DNA of 64,000 nucleotides from Streptomyces sp. TLI_235 (GCA_002300355.1 NSGV01000003.1:62001-126000); one strand, 5' to 3'; shown: positions 8,193 through 17,222, counted from the first letter of the stretch. A program made the numbers and translations. Notes: generated from the letters alone by a model not told the origin.

Positions 8193-8845
8193 GGCGACTC
8201 TCCATTCTCCGGCCGGGTCGGCGTCAGCCGCAGGGTGGACGCCAAGCGCTCCCCCATGTCCCGGCTCAGGTACGTCGCGGGACCGCCGAAGCGGATTCCG
8301 TACAGCGACCCGCCGTGGGGTGCCTGGATATAGATCTCGAACTGACGGCTGGGGACGGCAACGGGGTGGCGCCCGTCCGTGTACGGGAAATCGAACTCCA
8401 GCAGGAGGGCCGTCTCGGCTCCGGGCACTGCCAGGCGGGCGGCAGGGAAGGCGGGATCCTGCCCGAGTCTCGCCTTGTAGTTGCGGATCGTCGCCGCGGC
8501 CTGGGCGTCGGCGTCGCCGTAGGCGCCATTCTGTTCAAAGATGAAGAATCCGGGCGAGACGGGGACCTGAGCGGTGACCGGTCCGCCGAGTTCGACGGCT
8601 GCGGACGGCTGGGCGCGTTCGGCGGGTGACCTGGGCGTGAGGTCCGCGGGTCGGGCGAACGTCAGGCCGTCCACCCGGCCGCGAATCCAGCCGGTGGGCA
8701 CGACCGGCGCGTAGCTGGGACTCGGCGCCGAGGCCGCGGCGGCGGGCGGACCATGGTCTGACACGGCACCGCTGCCGCAGCCTGCCAGGGCCACGATGAC
8801 GGCGAGCACGAGGGCCGGGGCGGTGAGCGACCGGTAGGGGTTCAT
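8189..8845 (-). CDS. Secreted lipoprotein, unknown function
   Basis: A 218-aa protein whose N-terminus is a lipoprotein signal ending in the lipobox LAGC (residues about 19-22), followed by a Ser/Pro/Ala linker and a mixed alpha/beta domain of about 160 residues. GAGGTG precedes ATG 8845 by 5 nt. It lies 81 bp downstream of the large pilin-like gene and is coupled to the small membrane protein. The lipoprotein assignment is firm; the function is not known. A role next to the pilin-like protein is only inferred from order. Confidence 0.7.
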   Translation of the reverse strand: MNPYRSLTAPALVLAVIVALAGCGSGAVSDHGPPAAAASAPSPSYAPVVPTGWIRGRVDGLTFARPADLTPRSPAERAQPSAAVELGGPVTAQVPVSPGFFIFEQNGAYGDADAQAAATIRNYKARLGQDPAFPAARLAVPGAETALLLEFDFPYTDGRHPVAVPSRQFEIYIQAPHGGSLYGIRFGGPATYLSRDMGERLASTLRLTPTRPENGESP

Positions 8846-8926
8846 GGCACACCTCGGTTGGCTGGTGGTCGGCGGTGCGCCCCGGGCGCGCAGCCGGGCT
8901 GTGCAGGTTCAGCAGTAGTAGCCGGC

Positions 8927-10474
8927 TCACACCACCTCGGCGCTGCGGCGGTCGTCGCCCGGACGCAGCCGGCCGGCTGCACTGGGGCACTTGTCAGCTC
9001 CGTACTCGTGGACGCAGTAGTCGAAGTAGCTCTTGCCACACAGCGCGTAGTCGCTCAAAGGACGCCAGGTGGGCCGCGAGTCGTGGTGGTCCAGGACCGT
9101 GGTGTTGTCGCCCTTGAGCTGGGAGGTGCCCCTGGAACCCCCGCCCTCGATCCCGAAGCTGAGGATGGCGGCCCCGATGGTGCCTCCCCACTTCTTGGGG
9201 TCGTTCGGCCTGGCTTCGGACCCGCCTCCGCCGCCCTCAAGTGCGTACTGCGACTCCGCCTCGATACCGTCCTGCCGAATCCGGTCGGCCAGGCCGGCCA
9301 GACCGTTGAAGCCGTTGTCGAGATCGATCAGGTTTGGAACGGCGAACCAGTTGACGCGGGAGAAGGCCCTCTCGAACGACGAACGGTTGAGTGGGTCGTG
9401 CAGGTCGAGGTACCACTGGTGCCGCCACGTGGCGCCACCGCCGCCGCCCCCGCCGGCCGCTCCCACGACGGGACCGAAGCCCGGAAGCTGGAGCTGTCCT
9501 TCTCCTCCGGCCTCGCCTTCGGCGGTGAAGACCAGGCGCGCAGGATCGCCGTTGCGGTCGTAGACCACCGTGTAGGAGACCTCGCCTGCAGCTTTGCCCT
9601 TGCCCCCGGCGATGGCCAGGTCCAGGCCGAGGGCGGCCTTGCCGGAGAGGTATCCGGTGTAGGAGGAGCCGAGGTCGCCGTAGAGCTGGTGGTTGTCGAA
9701 AACCGTGTATCTTCCGCCACCGGTCACTCCGGCTTCCAGGGACGCCGGGCCGAAGTTGACGGATCCTCCGGCCTGGATCCCGACGTCGAAGGTGCGCGAG
9801 TCCGGCTCGTGGGCGTTGTCGCCGTCGTGGTAGAAGCCCTCGGCTTTTCGCCAGTCGCTGAACTGGTAGTTGCTGGTATAGCTGCCGGTCAGGTTGGCTT
9901 TGAACTGGCCGCCGAGGCCAAGGGATCCATCGGCCGACGCCGCCCCCAGGACCATGTCGACCCCGACCTCGCCCTGGCTCTTCTTGCTGACCCATGCACT
10001 CCCGTCGCCGCGCAGTTCCATGGACTTGCTTGCGCCGCCGCCGAGGTGCAGGCCGAAGAGGGTGATCCCGCCGCCACCGCTCTCCTGGACCGCACGATCG
10101 GTGCAGGAAGAGACGATCTTCATGCGGCGGCCGTCGAAGCCGGGCGGATTCCAGCCCTTGGGCGCGGCCTGGACCGGCGGCGCCCAACCCTTGCGCGCCG
10201 CCGAGTCGACAGGCGACGACCCACCGGGGAAGGTGAGGGATGCGCCCTTGGTCGTCCGTGCCGCGCCGCAGCTACCGGGGGCGGGCAGACCAACGGCCTG
10301 TGCGCCGGATCGAATCAGGCGACAGGCCTGCTGAGCGAGTCCGTCCGAGGTGTCGGCTCCGGGGTTGGACACCAGGATGGAGCCGACGACCACGGCGACC
10401 AGGACCGCAGCCCCCATGTACTCCACCGAGGCGGCGCCGCTGTCTCCTTGGACTCGCTGTATGCGCTGGCTCAT
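8927..10474 (-). CDS. 515-aa protein with Flp/type IV prepilin-like N-terminus
   Basis: The N-terminus MSQRIQRVQGDSG is followed by AASVEYMGAAVLVAVVVG. This matches a prepilin signal: a short basic leader, Gly at -1, Glu-Tyr at +5/+6 and a hydrophobic helix, as in Flp pilins. Flp pilins are usually 50-80 aa, whereas here about 470 residues of Gly-rich, probably beta-rich sequence follow, with several Cys near the end. The TadV-type prepilin peptidase at 44.4 kb could process it. It may be a pilus-tip or adhesin-like minor pilin, or only membrane-anchored. The body resembles nothing I recognise. Confidence 0.6.
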   Translation of the reverse strand: MSQRIQRVQGDSGAASVEYMGAAVLVAVVVGSILVSNPGADTSDGLAQQACRLIRSGAQAVGLPAPGSCGAARTTKGASLTFPGGSSPVDSAARKGWAPPVQAAPKGWNPPGFDGRRMKIVSSCTDRAVQESGGGGITLFGLHLGGGASKSMELRGDGSAWVSKKSQGEVGVDMVLGAASADGSLGLGGQFKANLTGSYTSNYQFSDWRKAEGFYHDGDNAHEPDSRTFDVGIQAGGSVNFGPASLEAGVTGGGRYTVFDNHQLYGDLGSSYTGYLSGKAALGLDLAIAGGKGKAAGEVSYTVVYDRNGDPARLVFTAEGEAGGEGQLQLPGFGPVVGAAGGGGGGGATWRHQWYLDLHDPLNRSSFERAFSRVNWFAVPNLIDLDNGFNGLAGLADRIRQDGIEAESQYALEGGGGGSEARPNDPKKWGGTIGAAILSFGIEGGGSRGTSQLKGDNTTVLDHHDSRPTWRPLSDYALCGKSYFDYCVHEYGADKCPSAAGRLRPGDDRRSAEVV

Positions 10475-10559
10475 GACCGGACGATAGGTTGCCTGCTCGC
10501 TCGGGGTCAGGGCCTACGGGTCCATCTCCGGCACTCGTCCGGGGTTGCCGTCCCGCGTG

Positions 10560-11393
10560 TCAGTGCCGGCGGCGTCGAGTGCCGCGGGCGAGGTAGAGCA
10601 CACCGCAGCCGAGGGCAAGGGCTGCTGCGGACAGGGCGGCTATGACACCGGTGCCGCTGCTCCCGGTCTGGGCCAGTGACGGCGGAGAGACCGTGGAACC
10701 GGTAGGCGGCGTGGAGGGCACCGGTGGCACCGCAGCGGCACTTCGCGAGGGCTGCGGGACGGGTGCGGGGCTGCTGTGCGAGGGCTGCGGGGTGGGAGCA
10801 GCGGTCGAGGGAGAGGGCTTCGGGGTGGGGCTGTTGCTCGGGGTCGGGCTACCGCTCGGGGTGGGGGTCGGCTTTGCGCAGGCGGCGCCGCCGTTCCAGG
10901 CGGCGACCATGTTCGTGGGAGTGGCGCTGTCCGGGTACTTGGGCAGCGGAGCCTGGATTCCGTCGAACTTGAGGTTGCCGCCGTAGAGGTCGATCTGGCC
11001 GTAGCACGCGGGCTTGTGGGCGCTGATGTCCAGCGTCAGGGTCGGGTGCTGCTGATCGATCAGGCCTGTGGCCCAGCCGAGGAACTTCTGGGTTCCCGAG
11101 CTTTCCCAGGTCGGGCCCTGAGCGCTGTAGGAGGCCAGCGAGAGCGCGTAGTGACAGCCCGCCCCGGGGGGCGTGGTGAGCCGCACAGCGATCACTGTCG
11201 GCGCCGGCCCGGTCATGGTGAATGCGGTAGTCCAGGTCTTCCCGCCATCGAAGGAGTGTTCCACACCTGCGGGTCCGCAGGTCTGTGCGGCCGCCGCGGC
11301 CTGGGCCGGCGTGGCGGGCAGGAGGGACAGGGCCGCGGCTGCGAAGACGCCGGCGCCGAGGACGCTGCGGGTCGCCGGCAGGGAAAGCTGCAT
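10560..11393 (-). CDS. LAQTG cell-wall-anchored surface protein (sortase substrate)
   Basis: The start is ATG 11393 (MQLSLPATRSVLGAG), preceded by AGGAG at 7 nt; an ATG 45 nt upstream lacks one. The 277-aa protein has a Sec signal ending near AQA, a globular domain of about 150 residues with paired Cys, a Pro/Thr/Ser stalk of about 60, then LAQTG, a hydrophobic helix and the basic tail RGTRRRRH. That is a cell-wall sorting signal; class E sortases of actinobacteria prefer LAxTG. No sortase gene is in the window. Confidence 0.75.
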   Translation of the reverse strand: MQLSLPATRSVLGAGVFAAAALSLLPATPAQAAAAAQTCGPAGVEHSFDGGKTWTTAFTMTGPAPTVIAVRLTTPPGAGCHYALSLASYSAQGPTWESSGTQKFLGWATGLIDQQHPTLTLDISAHKPACYGQIDLYGGNLKFDGIQAPLPKYPDSATPTNMVAAWNGGAACAKPTPTPSGSPTPSNSPTPKPSPSTAAPTPQPSHSSPAPVPQPSRSAAAVPPVPSTPPTGSTVSPPSLAQTGSSGTGVIAALSAAALALGCGVLYLARGTRRRRH

Positions 11394-11487
11394 AGGATTG
11401 CTCCTGACAAGGGACAGGCGGACGCAGGAAATCCCCACGCCGCATTGGATCGGGAGGCATCGGGGTGAAGGATGAAAATCCGGCCCG

Positions 11488-11515
11488 ATACTACCCGGAA
11501 TCAGTTCCCTGCAAA
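11488..11515 (-). promoter_or_regulatory. Possible promoter for the LAQTG surface protein
   Basis: On the minus strand TTTGCA (complement of 11510-11515), a 16-bp spacer and TAGTAT (complement of 11488-11493) lie about 100 bp upstream of ATG 11393. The boxes are partial matches to the vegetative consensus. The rest of the 244-bp gap up to the next gene has no other feature I can support. Confidence 0.35.
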
Positions 11516-11637
11516 GCGCAGAAATTGATCCCCTGGGCCCTGTCCGAAATTTCCGGGCCGTGCTACGCGAGCCCGTCCGTGAAACGGCCGGTCATCGAGG
11601 GGGCGGTGTCGATCCCGGCCGCGCCCCTCCCGGCATC

Positions 11638-12549
11638 TCAGCCAGAATTTATCATTGCGGAGTAGACGGCCCCCTGTTCCAGGTTCCATTTCTTCAGGAT
11701 CTCCTGGTATGTGCCGTCCGACATCATCTTCTCCATGGCCTGGACGAGAGATTCGGCCAGTGCGCCGTCCTCTTTTCTGACCGCCATGCCGTAGGGCTTC
11801 GGACGGATCTGGCTCATGGCGACTTCAAGACGGTTTCCGTTCCCGACGGTCTGCACCTGGTAGACGGCCACCGGGTAGTCCGTCATGGTTGCGTCCGCCT
11901 GCCCGCCGGCCACTGCGGCGAACGCCTCCGCCTCGGACTGCACCTGCTGGATCACGATACCGCCCTTGCTCACCTGAGGAGCGCTGCAGTACTGGGACTG
12001 CTTCCGGGTGAACTCCTCGTGGATGGTCCCGGATCTGAGTGCGATGCTCTTCCCGCACAGGCCGTCGAAGGAGGTGATCTTCTTCGGGTTGCCCTTGGCC
12101 GCCACGACGGCGGTGCCGGCCATGAAGTAGTCGACGAAGTCCACTCCCTCGTTGACCTGATGGCTGGCTGCATCACGGCCGTCCCGGCGGGCCGGGGTGT
12201 CGGTCATGCCCGACAGGACAAGGTCGTATTTCTTCGCCTGGAGCCCCCGGATGAGACCGTCGAACGGGGTGTCGACGAATCTGAAACGTACCCCGAGCCG
12301 TTCGCCCATGGCTGCGGCCAGGTCCGCCTCCATTCCCGTCACCGAGCCGTCCGGCCCCCGGTACTCCAGCGGCGGGGTCCTGATGTCGGATCCCACGAGG
12401 ATTTCCCGGGCGCTCTGATAGCTCCTCGGCAGTTTGCGGAAGAGTTCCGAACTGCCGTCGGCCGATTTGGCCGGCGCCCCGCATGCCGCAGCAAGGGAAA
12501 TCGTCAGACCGACAACCGCAACAACCCGACCGGTTCTTGTTCTGATCAA
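11638..12549 (-). CDS. ABC-transporter-type solute-binding lipoprotein (SBP family 3)
   Basis: The N-terminus carries a lipobox (SLAAAC). The body has the family 3 pattern: PPLEYRGPDGSVTGMEADLA, then GVRFRFVDTPFDGLIRGL, YDLVLSGMTDTPAR and the late segment KPYGMAVRK. Known members bind amino acids or related polar solutes. The start is taken at TTG 12549 because GGAG is 5 nt upstream; a GTG at 12567 in the same frame is the alternative. No permease or ATPase gene of an ABC importer lies nearby, so it is an orphan binding protein. Confidence 0.8.
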   Translation of the reverse strand: MIRTRTGRVVAVVGLTISLAAACGAPAKSADGSSELFRKLPRSYQSAREILVGSDIRTPPLEYRGPDGSVTGMEADLAAAMGERLGVRFRFVDTPFDGLIRGLQAKKYDLVLSGMTDTPARRDGRDAASHQVNEGVDFVDYFMAGTAVVAAKGNPKKITSFDGLCGKSIALRSGTIHEEFTRKQSQYCSAPQVSKGGIVIQQVQSEAEAFAAVAGGQADATMTDYPVAVYQVQTVGNGNRLEVAMSQIRPKPYGMAVRKEDGALAESLVQAMEKMMSDGTYQEILKKWNLEQGAVYSAMINSG

Positions 12550-12654
12550 CGCGGCTCCGGATTTCACAGGTGGCTTTCAGGCATCACGAGAGGCGACGCC
12601 TCCTCGCGCGGAAGCCGAATTTACAGCGGCGATACCGCACCATGAAGGCCTCAT

Positions 12655-12679
12655 CGGGGCCCTGGTTTCTGGGCCCCCG
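12655..12679 (-). terminator. Hairpin after the TadG-like gene
   Basis: GGGGCCC (12656-12662) and GGGCCCC (12671-12677) pair around an 8-nt loop, 25 nt after the TadG-like stop codon on the minus strand. It separates the pilin/TadG pair from the binding-lipoprotein gene. The stem is short but fully GC. Confidence 0.5.
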
Positions 12680-12703
12680 AATCCAATGTGGCGGGTTTGA
12701 AGT

Positions 12704-13342
12704 TCATCCGATCAGGACGACGGCGAAGAGGGCGGAGAAGTCGATCGAGTTCTCGCTCCCTCCGGTGAGCGGCACGGGCCGGCGGCCGGGGCAGAGAAGT
12801 CGGGCCGGGGCAGGGGCGGCCGACTCGGTCGGCTGTGGGCCCGGGGGCGCCGCCGGTCGAACGAGCGGCTGCAGGGTGCACCGCAGACGGACGTCTGCGG
12901 TGGCGGACGCCTCGCCGTGGATCGCTGCCCGCTTCACCAGGTTGCCGCCGACGGCGGTGTTGGTCATGAGCCCGACGCTGACCTCTGTGCCATGGCGGGA
13001 GAAGTCGACCAGCCGGGCATCGTTACGGGCGGCGTAGTCCCGAGCGGCTGCGAGCGCCGCTTCATCGGCTGTGCCCGGGGGACCGTCGAAGAGGAGCCGG
13101 ACCCGGTCCCAGTCCTCCGCTTCGACGGCTTCCCTGACCTGGCGGCTCCAGGCCTGCCGGACGGCACCGGCTCCCGCCAGTGCTGCGGCATCTGCCGCGG
13201 TACGGCTGCGACCCCTCAAGTCCGTGCTGAGGCCGAGTTGGAAGACGGCGACACCGAACAGGAGGAACGCGGCACAGGCCGCAAGAAGGAGTAGAGCCAC
13301 CTGCCCGTGCTCACTACGGGGAATGCGCGGTGCTGCGGCCAC
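12704..13342 (-). CDS. TadG-like Flp pilus assembly protein
   Basis: The GTG start at 13342 is preceded by GGGAGG at 5 nt. The 212-aa protein starts with a basic leader, then EHGQVALLLLAACAAFLL, the N-terminal hydrophobic helix of Tad/TadG proteins, followed by SRTAADAAALAGAGA, the phrase typical of the Flp-assembly TadE/G-like family. The remaining 150 residues include two Cys. It lies 16 bp after the Flp pilin gene. It is expected to sit in the membrane and help assemble or anchor the pilus. Confidence 0.75.
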   Translation of the reverse strand: MAAAPRIPRSEHGQVALLLLAACAAFLLFGVAVFQLGLSTDLRGRSRTAADAAALAGAGAVRQAWSRQVREAVEAEDWDRVRLLFDGPPGTADEAALAAARDYAARNDARLVDFSRHGTEVSVGLMTNTAVGGNLVKRAAIHGEASATADVRLRCTLQPLVRPAAPPGPQPTESAAPAPARLLCPGRRPVPLTGGSENSIDFSALFAVVLIG

Positions 13343-13358
13343 GGCCGCCTCCCCGGTT

Positions 13359-13588
13359 TCAGCCGCCGGCCTTGCCCTTGAGCTGGTCGACGAAGCCGGC
13401 GAGCGCGGACCCGATCGAGTCGCCCAGCTTCGTGTTGAGCAGGGCCACGATCACAACCACGACGAAGACGGCGATTCCCAGGTACTCCAGGGAGGTCTGC
13501 CCGCGGTCCTTGTCCTGGACGGCTGATGCGGCCAGCTTTCTCCCCCGAGCACCAGCTGGTGGAGTGCGACGACGAGCTTTTCGAACAT
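13359..13588 (-). pseudogene. Flp major pilin gene with apparent frameshift
   Basis: The C-terminal frame reads RGQTSLEYLGIAVFVVVVIV, a textbook Flp prepilin: Gly before the cut, Glu-Tyr at +5/+6 and a hydrophobic helix, ending GFVDQLKGKAGG. That frame has no start with a ribosome site. In another frame ATG 13588 has GGAGGAG upstream and reads MFEKLVVALHQLVLGG. Adding one G to the run of five G (minus strand, just after LVL) joins the two into a protein of about 76 aa. The gene is therefore either broken, phase-variable, or affected by a sequencing error. Confidence 0.65.
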
Positions 13589-13684
13589 GGTCTCCTCCTT
13601 CGCTCCGCCTCACCGGCGGGGGTTGATGCGATGGTAGGAACCCATGGTTCGACCTGACAGGGCTTCCAGGCCCATTGAGTCCGA

Positions 13685-15709
13685 TCAGGCGGGTGTGTCC
13701 CGGCCGCGCGCCCACGCCGTCAGGGTCTGCTTGTCGATCTTCCCGTTGGGCAGCATCGGCAGTTCGGCTCTGATGGAGAAGCGTTTGGGTCGCTTGTAGT
13801 TCGCCAGGGACTGTCGACACAGCTCCTCGAGCTCTGGCACCGTCGGCTGACGGTCGGACGAAACGGCGACGTAGGCGACGCCCACCTCGTGGTAGAGCGG
13901 GTCCGGCGCCGGGACCACGGCTGCCGCGAGCACTGCGGGGTGGCGTTCGAGCACCGCCTCGACCTCACGCGGATACACGTTCAACCCACCGGACTTGTAC
14001 ATCTCCACAAGCCGGCCGACCAGCCGGATGTTGCCGTCGGGCAGACGGACCGCCTGGTCCCCGGTACGCAGATATCCGTCCTCGGTGAAAGAGGCTGCGG
14101 TCGCTTCGGGCATGCCGAAGTAGCCCAGCATGACGCAGGGAGTGCGGCTCTGGATCTCGCCAATCTCGCCGTCGGCGACCGGGCGTCCCTGCTCGTCGGC
14201 GATCCGGAGCTCCGTGTCGGGGCCGGGCTTGCCGATGGTGGTGGCCAGAGCTTCGTCATCGGCGTCGTCGTCGCTGTAGGTGAGGGCGACGCATGCTTCG
14301 GTGAGGCCGTAGATCATCCCCAGCTTCGCCCCGGTGCGGCGCAGGCGGCCGATGAGCCGGGTCGGCATGGGTGCACCGCCCCAGGTGATCCGCTCCAGGG
14401 CACTCAAGTCGGTCGAGCCGAAGCCCGCTCGTTCGGTGACCAGTTGGAACATGGTGGGAATCCCGCCCCACACGGTGATCCGTTCGCGTTGCAGGAGATC
14501 CAGCACCCCATCTGGGTCGAAGTGCTCTTGGTAGACCAGACATCCGCCGAGCGCCACTGGCATGACACCGACGTCCATCACCCCGGCGAGGTGGTTGACC
14601 GGCAGGTACGCCAGTACGCGGGGTTGCGACAGGTGCTGGCGGGCTGCCTGCACAATGCAGCCGCGGCTTAGTGCGCCGGCCGAGATCATGGCTCCCTTCG
14701 GTTTCCCGGTGGTGCCCGAGGTGTAGACAAGCGCCGCGACGTCGTCGGGTCGGCAGGCGTTGCGGGCTTCCCGCAGCCGGGTTTCGGGGAGGGTAGTGCC
14801 CTCGGCGAGGAACTCCTCGAAGGTGGTTGTCAGTCGCCCGGCGGTGCCGTCCTCGGACCAGCTCCCGCCGATCGTGACGACGCGCCGGAGCGACGGGAAG
14901 CGGGAGGTCAGAGCGGCGACATCCGTCTCGTAGCTGTGACCCAGATGGTGGGCGAGGGTGAACAGCATGCGGGCGCCGCTGTCGTCGACGATATGGGAGA
15001 ACTCGTCGAGCGTCTGCCGGGGGTGGAGCCCGACCCAGGCGGCCCCGATCTCGGAGAGGGCGAGCAGGATCGTGAGGAATTCAGGCCTGGGCGTCGTGAG
15101 GACGGCCACCCGCTCACCACGCCGGACCCCGGCGCGGACCAGGGCTGCGGCACACTGCCGCACGTCTCGATCGCCCTCACCATAGGTACGGCGTCTGTCC
15201 CCGAGGACGTCCAGCTCCGACTCGGGCGCACGCCGGGCCCAGTGGTGCAGGAAGTCGACCGGGCGCCGTACCCACGTGGGCAGGCAGTCACGGGGCCGAC
15301 CCTGCTCGTCGAAGGATCCGACTCCGTCGGCGCCGAGGCGGAAGACGGAGGTCCGGTCCACGACAGCGACCGGCCCGGCCACGTCCGCCAGCTCGAACGT
15401 GTTGCGGGTTGTGCAGTGGAGTCGGCCCGTGCGCTCGGCCAGTGCCATGAGTTCGGCGCGCAGGCGGACCCGGGAGCCGGGAGGGACGGGTTGCAGGATG
15501 CTGATGCGGTCCGTCGCATGGCTCAGTCGGCGACTTCGACCGAAGCCGGGTCCCAGATGCTTGTCGTGGGCATCGTCGAGCAAGGCCAGCAGGACGGCCT
15601 CGGACGGGTCCGGGCTCTGATGGCCGCGCCCCAGAACCATCCAGTCGCTGACGAAGAGTTCCTGCCCTATCGATCGAAGCAACGCAGCCAAGGTGAAGGC
15701 GGGAAGCAT
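13685..15709 (-). CDS. Acyl-CoA ligase (ANL) with N-terminal hotdog-like domain
   Basis: A 674-aa protein. Residues about 150-670 are an AMP-forming acyl/aryl-CoA ligase: P-loop YTSGTTGKPKG (about 327), YGLTEACV, TGDQAV, the hinge GRLVEMYKSGGLNVYP (about 563) and PNGKIDK with the catalytic Lys. Residues 1-135 (SHATDRISILQPVPPGSRVRL...) resemble a hotdog thioesterase/MaoC-type domain, an unusual fusion. GGAG precedes the ATG. It lies 15 bp downstream of a permease gene and probably forms an operon with it, suggesting uptake and activation of an acid substrate. Substrate unknown. Confidence 0.8.
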   Translation of the reverse strand: MLPAFTLAALLRSIGQELFVSDWMVLGRGHQSPDPSEAVLLALLDDAHDKHLGPGFGRSRRLSHATDRISILQPVPPGSRVRLRAELMALAERTGRLHCTTRNTFELADVAGPVAVVDRTSVFRLGADGVGSFDEQGRPRDCLPTWVRRPVDFLHHWARRAPESELDVLGDRRRTYGEGDRDVRQCAAALVRAGVRRGERVAVLTTPRPEFLTILLALSEIGAAWVGLHPRQTLDEFSHIVDDSGARMLFTLAHHLGHSYETDVAALTSRFPSLRRVVTIGGSWSEDGTAGRLTTTFEEFLAEGTTLPETRLREARNACRPDDVAALVYTSGTTGKPKGAMISAGALSRGCIVQAARQHLSQPRVLAYLPVNHLAGVMDVGVMPVALGGCLVYQEHFDPDGVLDLLQRERITVWGGIPTMFQLVTERAGFGSTDLSALERITWGGAPMPTRLIGRLRRTGAKLGMIYGLTEACVALTYSDDDADDEALATTIGKPGPDTELRIADEQGRPVADGEIGEIQSRTPCVMLGYFGMPEATAASFTEDGYLRTGDQAVRLPDGNIRLVGRLVEMYKSGGLNVYPREVEAVLERHPAVLAAAVVPAPDPLYHEVGVAYVAVSSDRQPTVPELEELCRQSLANYKRPKRFSIRAELPMLPNGKIDKQTLTAWARGRDTPA

Positions 15710-15724
15710 GGAAGAACTCCGGGA

Positions 15725-17212
15725 TCAGGGCGCCTGACGGGGCGCGGTGCCTTCGCTCGGCTCCCCGACGGTGCTGCCGAGCAGGGCGTAGGAGAGCGGG
15801 TTGCTCCGGCGAAGCCGCAAGGTCCAGAGGGCAGCGGCAAGCGCAAGCACCACCACCAGCCAGGGGAAGCTGTTGACGACGACCGAGTCCGTTCCGGCCA
15901 GGGTGTCGAAGTTGGCCCAGATCAAGACGGTGGCAGCCATCAGGCCGACGCCTCCGACCGCGGGAGCCACGGTGGTGCGCCACCAGTGTCGGGCCGGGTC
16001 CCGCCAGAAGTAGACGACGACCGAGCAGCTGACCAGCACTTCCAGGAGCACGATGCCCAGGGTGGAGACGCCGCTCATGGTGGTGGTGAGGTTGCGGTAG
16101 GGATCCAGGCCGGCCACGGCATAGGCGGTGACGATCACGATGCACAGCGTGGACTGGGCCAGGCTCGCGGCGTGCGGCGAGCGGTGGCGGGGGTGTGCAC
16201 GGCCGACGGCTCTGGGCATGAGCCCCTCACGGCCGAGCGTGTAGAGATACCGGGAGGCGGCGTTGTGGGCTGCCAACAGACAGGCGAAGGCCGAGGTGAC
16301 GATCAGCACGGCAAGGATCGTCATCATGGATGTGCCCACGTAGCTGCGGGCCAGGGAGAGGAACAGCAGGCCCTGCTTCTCCTCGGCCGTGGCCCGAGCC
16401 TGGTCGACGCCGACGGCGCCGACCGCAAGCCAGGAGGTCAGGCAGAAGAAGATGCCGATCACTACCACCGAGGCGTAGGTGGCACGGGGGATACTGCGCG
16501 CCGGGCGTCTGGTCTCGCGGGCGTAGACGGCGATGGCCTCGAATCCGCAGAAGGAGCCGAAGGCGAACATGAGGGCCACGCCGGGTGCACCCGAGAAGAC
16601 CGTGCGTGGAGCGAATGCCTCGGTGGGGAAGGCAGCGGCACCCTTGGCTGCCACGATCGCAATATCGAGGGCCGTCAGGATCGCAATTTCGAACGTCATG
16701 AGGACCGCGAGGACGCGTCCGGACAGGTCGATCTTCCGGTAGCCCATGACGGCCATCACGGCGATGAACAGCAGGCTGAAGGGCCACCAGGGCAGGGTGC
16801 GGTCCCACAGCATCTGGATGACAAGCCCGGTGAAGTAGCCGATGCCGCCGGCGAGGGCGACGACCAGGGCGTTGTAGGCGATGAGCGCGAGTACTCCCGC
16901 CGCCGCGGCCGGGGGCCGCCCGAGGGAGGCGAGGACGTACGTGTAGAACCCACCGGTGGAGGCCACACGCCGACTGATCGCGGCATAGCCGACAGCGAAG
17001 CAGAGCAGGGTCAGGGTTGCCAGGAGGTAGGTGCCGGGGACTCCGGCACCGTTCCCGATCGACATCGACAGCGGAACGGTGCCGGCTATCGCGACGAGCG
17101 GGGCGGCGGCGGACAGGGAGAGCGCCGCCACCTTGGGAGTGGACAGGTCGCCGTGCAGCCCGGGTTCCGCGCCGTTCTCCGCAGGCTGGCCTGGTGTGTT
17201 GCGAATCAGCAC
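15725..17212 (-). CDS. APC-superfamily amino acid permease
   Basis: The GTG start at 17212 is chosen because GGGAG lies 6-7 nt upstream; longer frames run through the palindrome. The 495-aa protein has about 12 hydrophobic segments and APC hallmarks: AAPLVAIAGTVPL and GNGAGVPGTY in TM1, GFEAIAVYARET in the middle and ASRYLYTLGREGLMPRA later. It should import an amino acid or amine with H+ or Na+. It is coupled to the acyl-CoA ligase gene and is a paralog of the permease half of the fusion protein at 48.3-50.7 kb. Confidence 0.85.
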   Translation of the reverse strand: MLIRNTPGQPAENGAEPGLHGDLSTPKVAALSLSAAAPLVAIAGTVPLSMSIGNGAGVPGTYLLATLTLLCFAVGYAAISRRVASTGGFYTYVLASLGRPPAAAAGVLALIAYNALVVALAGGIGYFTGLVIQMLWDRTLPWWPFSLLFIAVMAVMGYRKIDLSGRVLAVLMTFEIAILTALDIAIVAAKGAAAFPTEAFAPRTVFSGAPGVALMFAFGSFCGFEAIAVYARETRRPARSIPRATYASVVVIGIFFCLTSWLAVGAVGVDQARATAEEKQGLLFLSLARSYVGTSMMTILAVLIVTSAFACLLAAHNAASRYLYTLGREGLMPRAVGRAHPRHRSPHAASLAQSTLCIVIVTAYAVAGLDPYRNLTTTMSGVSTLGIVLLEVLVSCSVVVYFWRDPARHWWRTTVAPAVGGVGLMAATVLIWANFDTLAGTDSVVVNSFPWLVVVLALAAALWTLRLRRSNPLSYALLGSTVGEPSEGTAPRQAP

Positions 17213-17222
17213 GGTCGACTCC

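Noticed and set aside
6976..8205. 409-codon frame extending the TetR protein upstream
   Set aside because: The extra 190 residues overlap the small membrane protein gene in another frame and cross a strong promoter; the HTH begins normally after the start at 7629.
8858..10645. 595-codon plus-strand frame opposite the large pilin-like gene
   Set aside because: No motif or ribosome site; antisense shadow of the 515-aa gene, whose N-terminus is a recognisable prepilin signal.
13359..13820. 153-codon frame as the full pilin gene
   Set aside because: The upstream half overlaps the ligase gene and looks random; the pilin start is better explained by the frameshift model.
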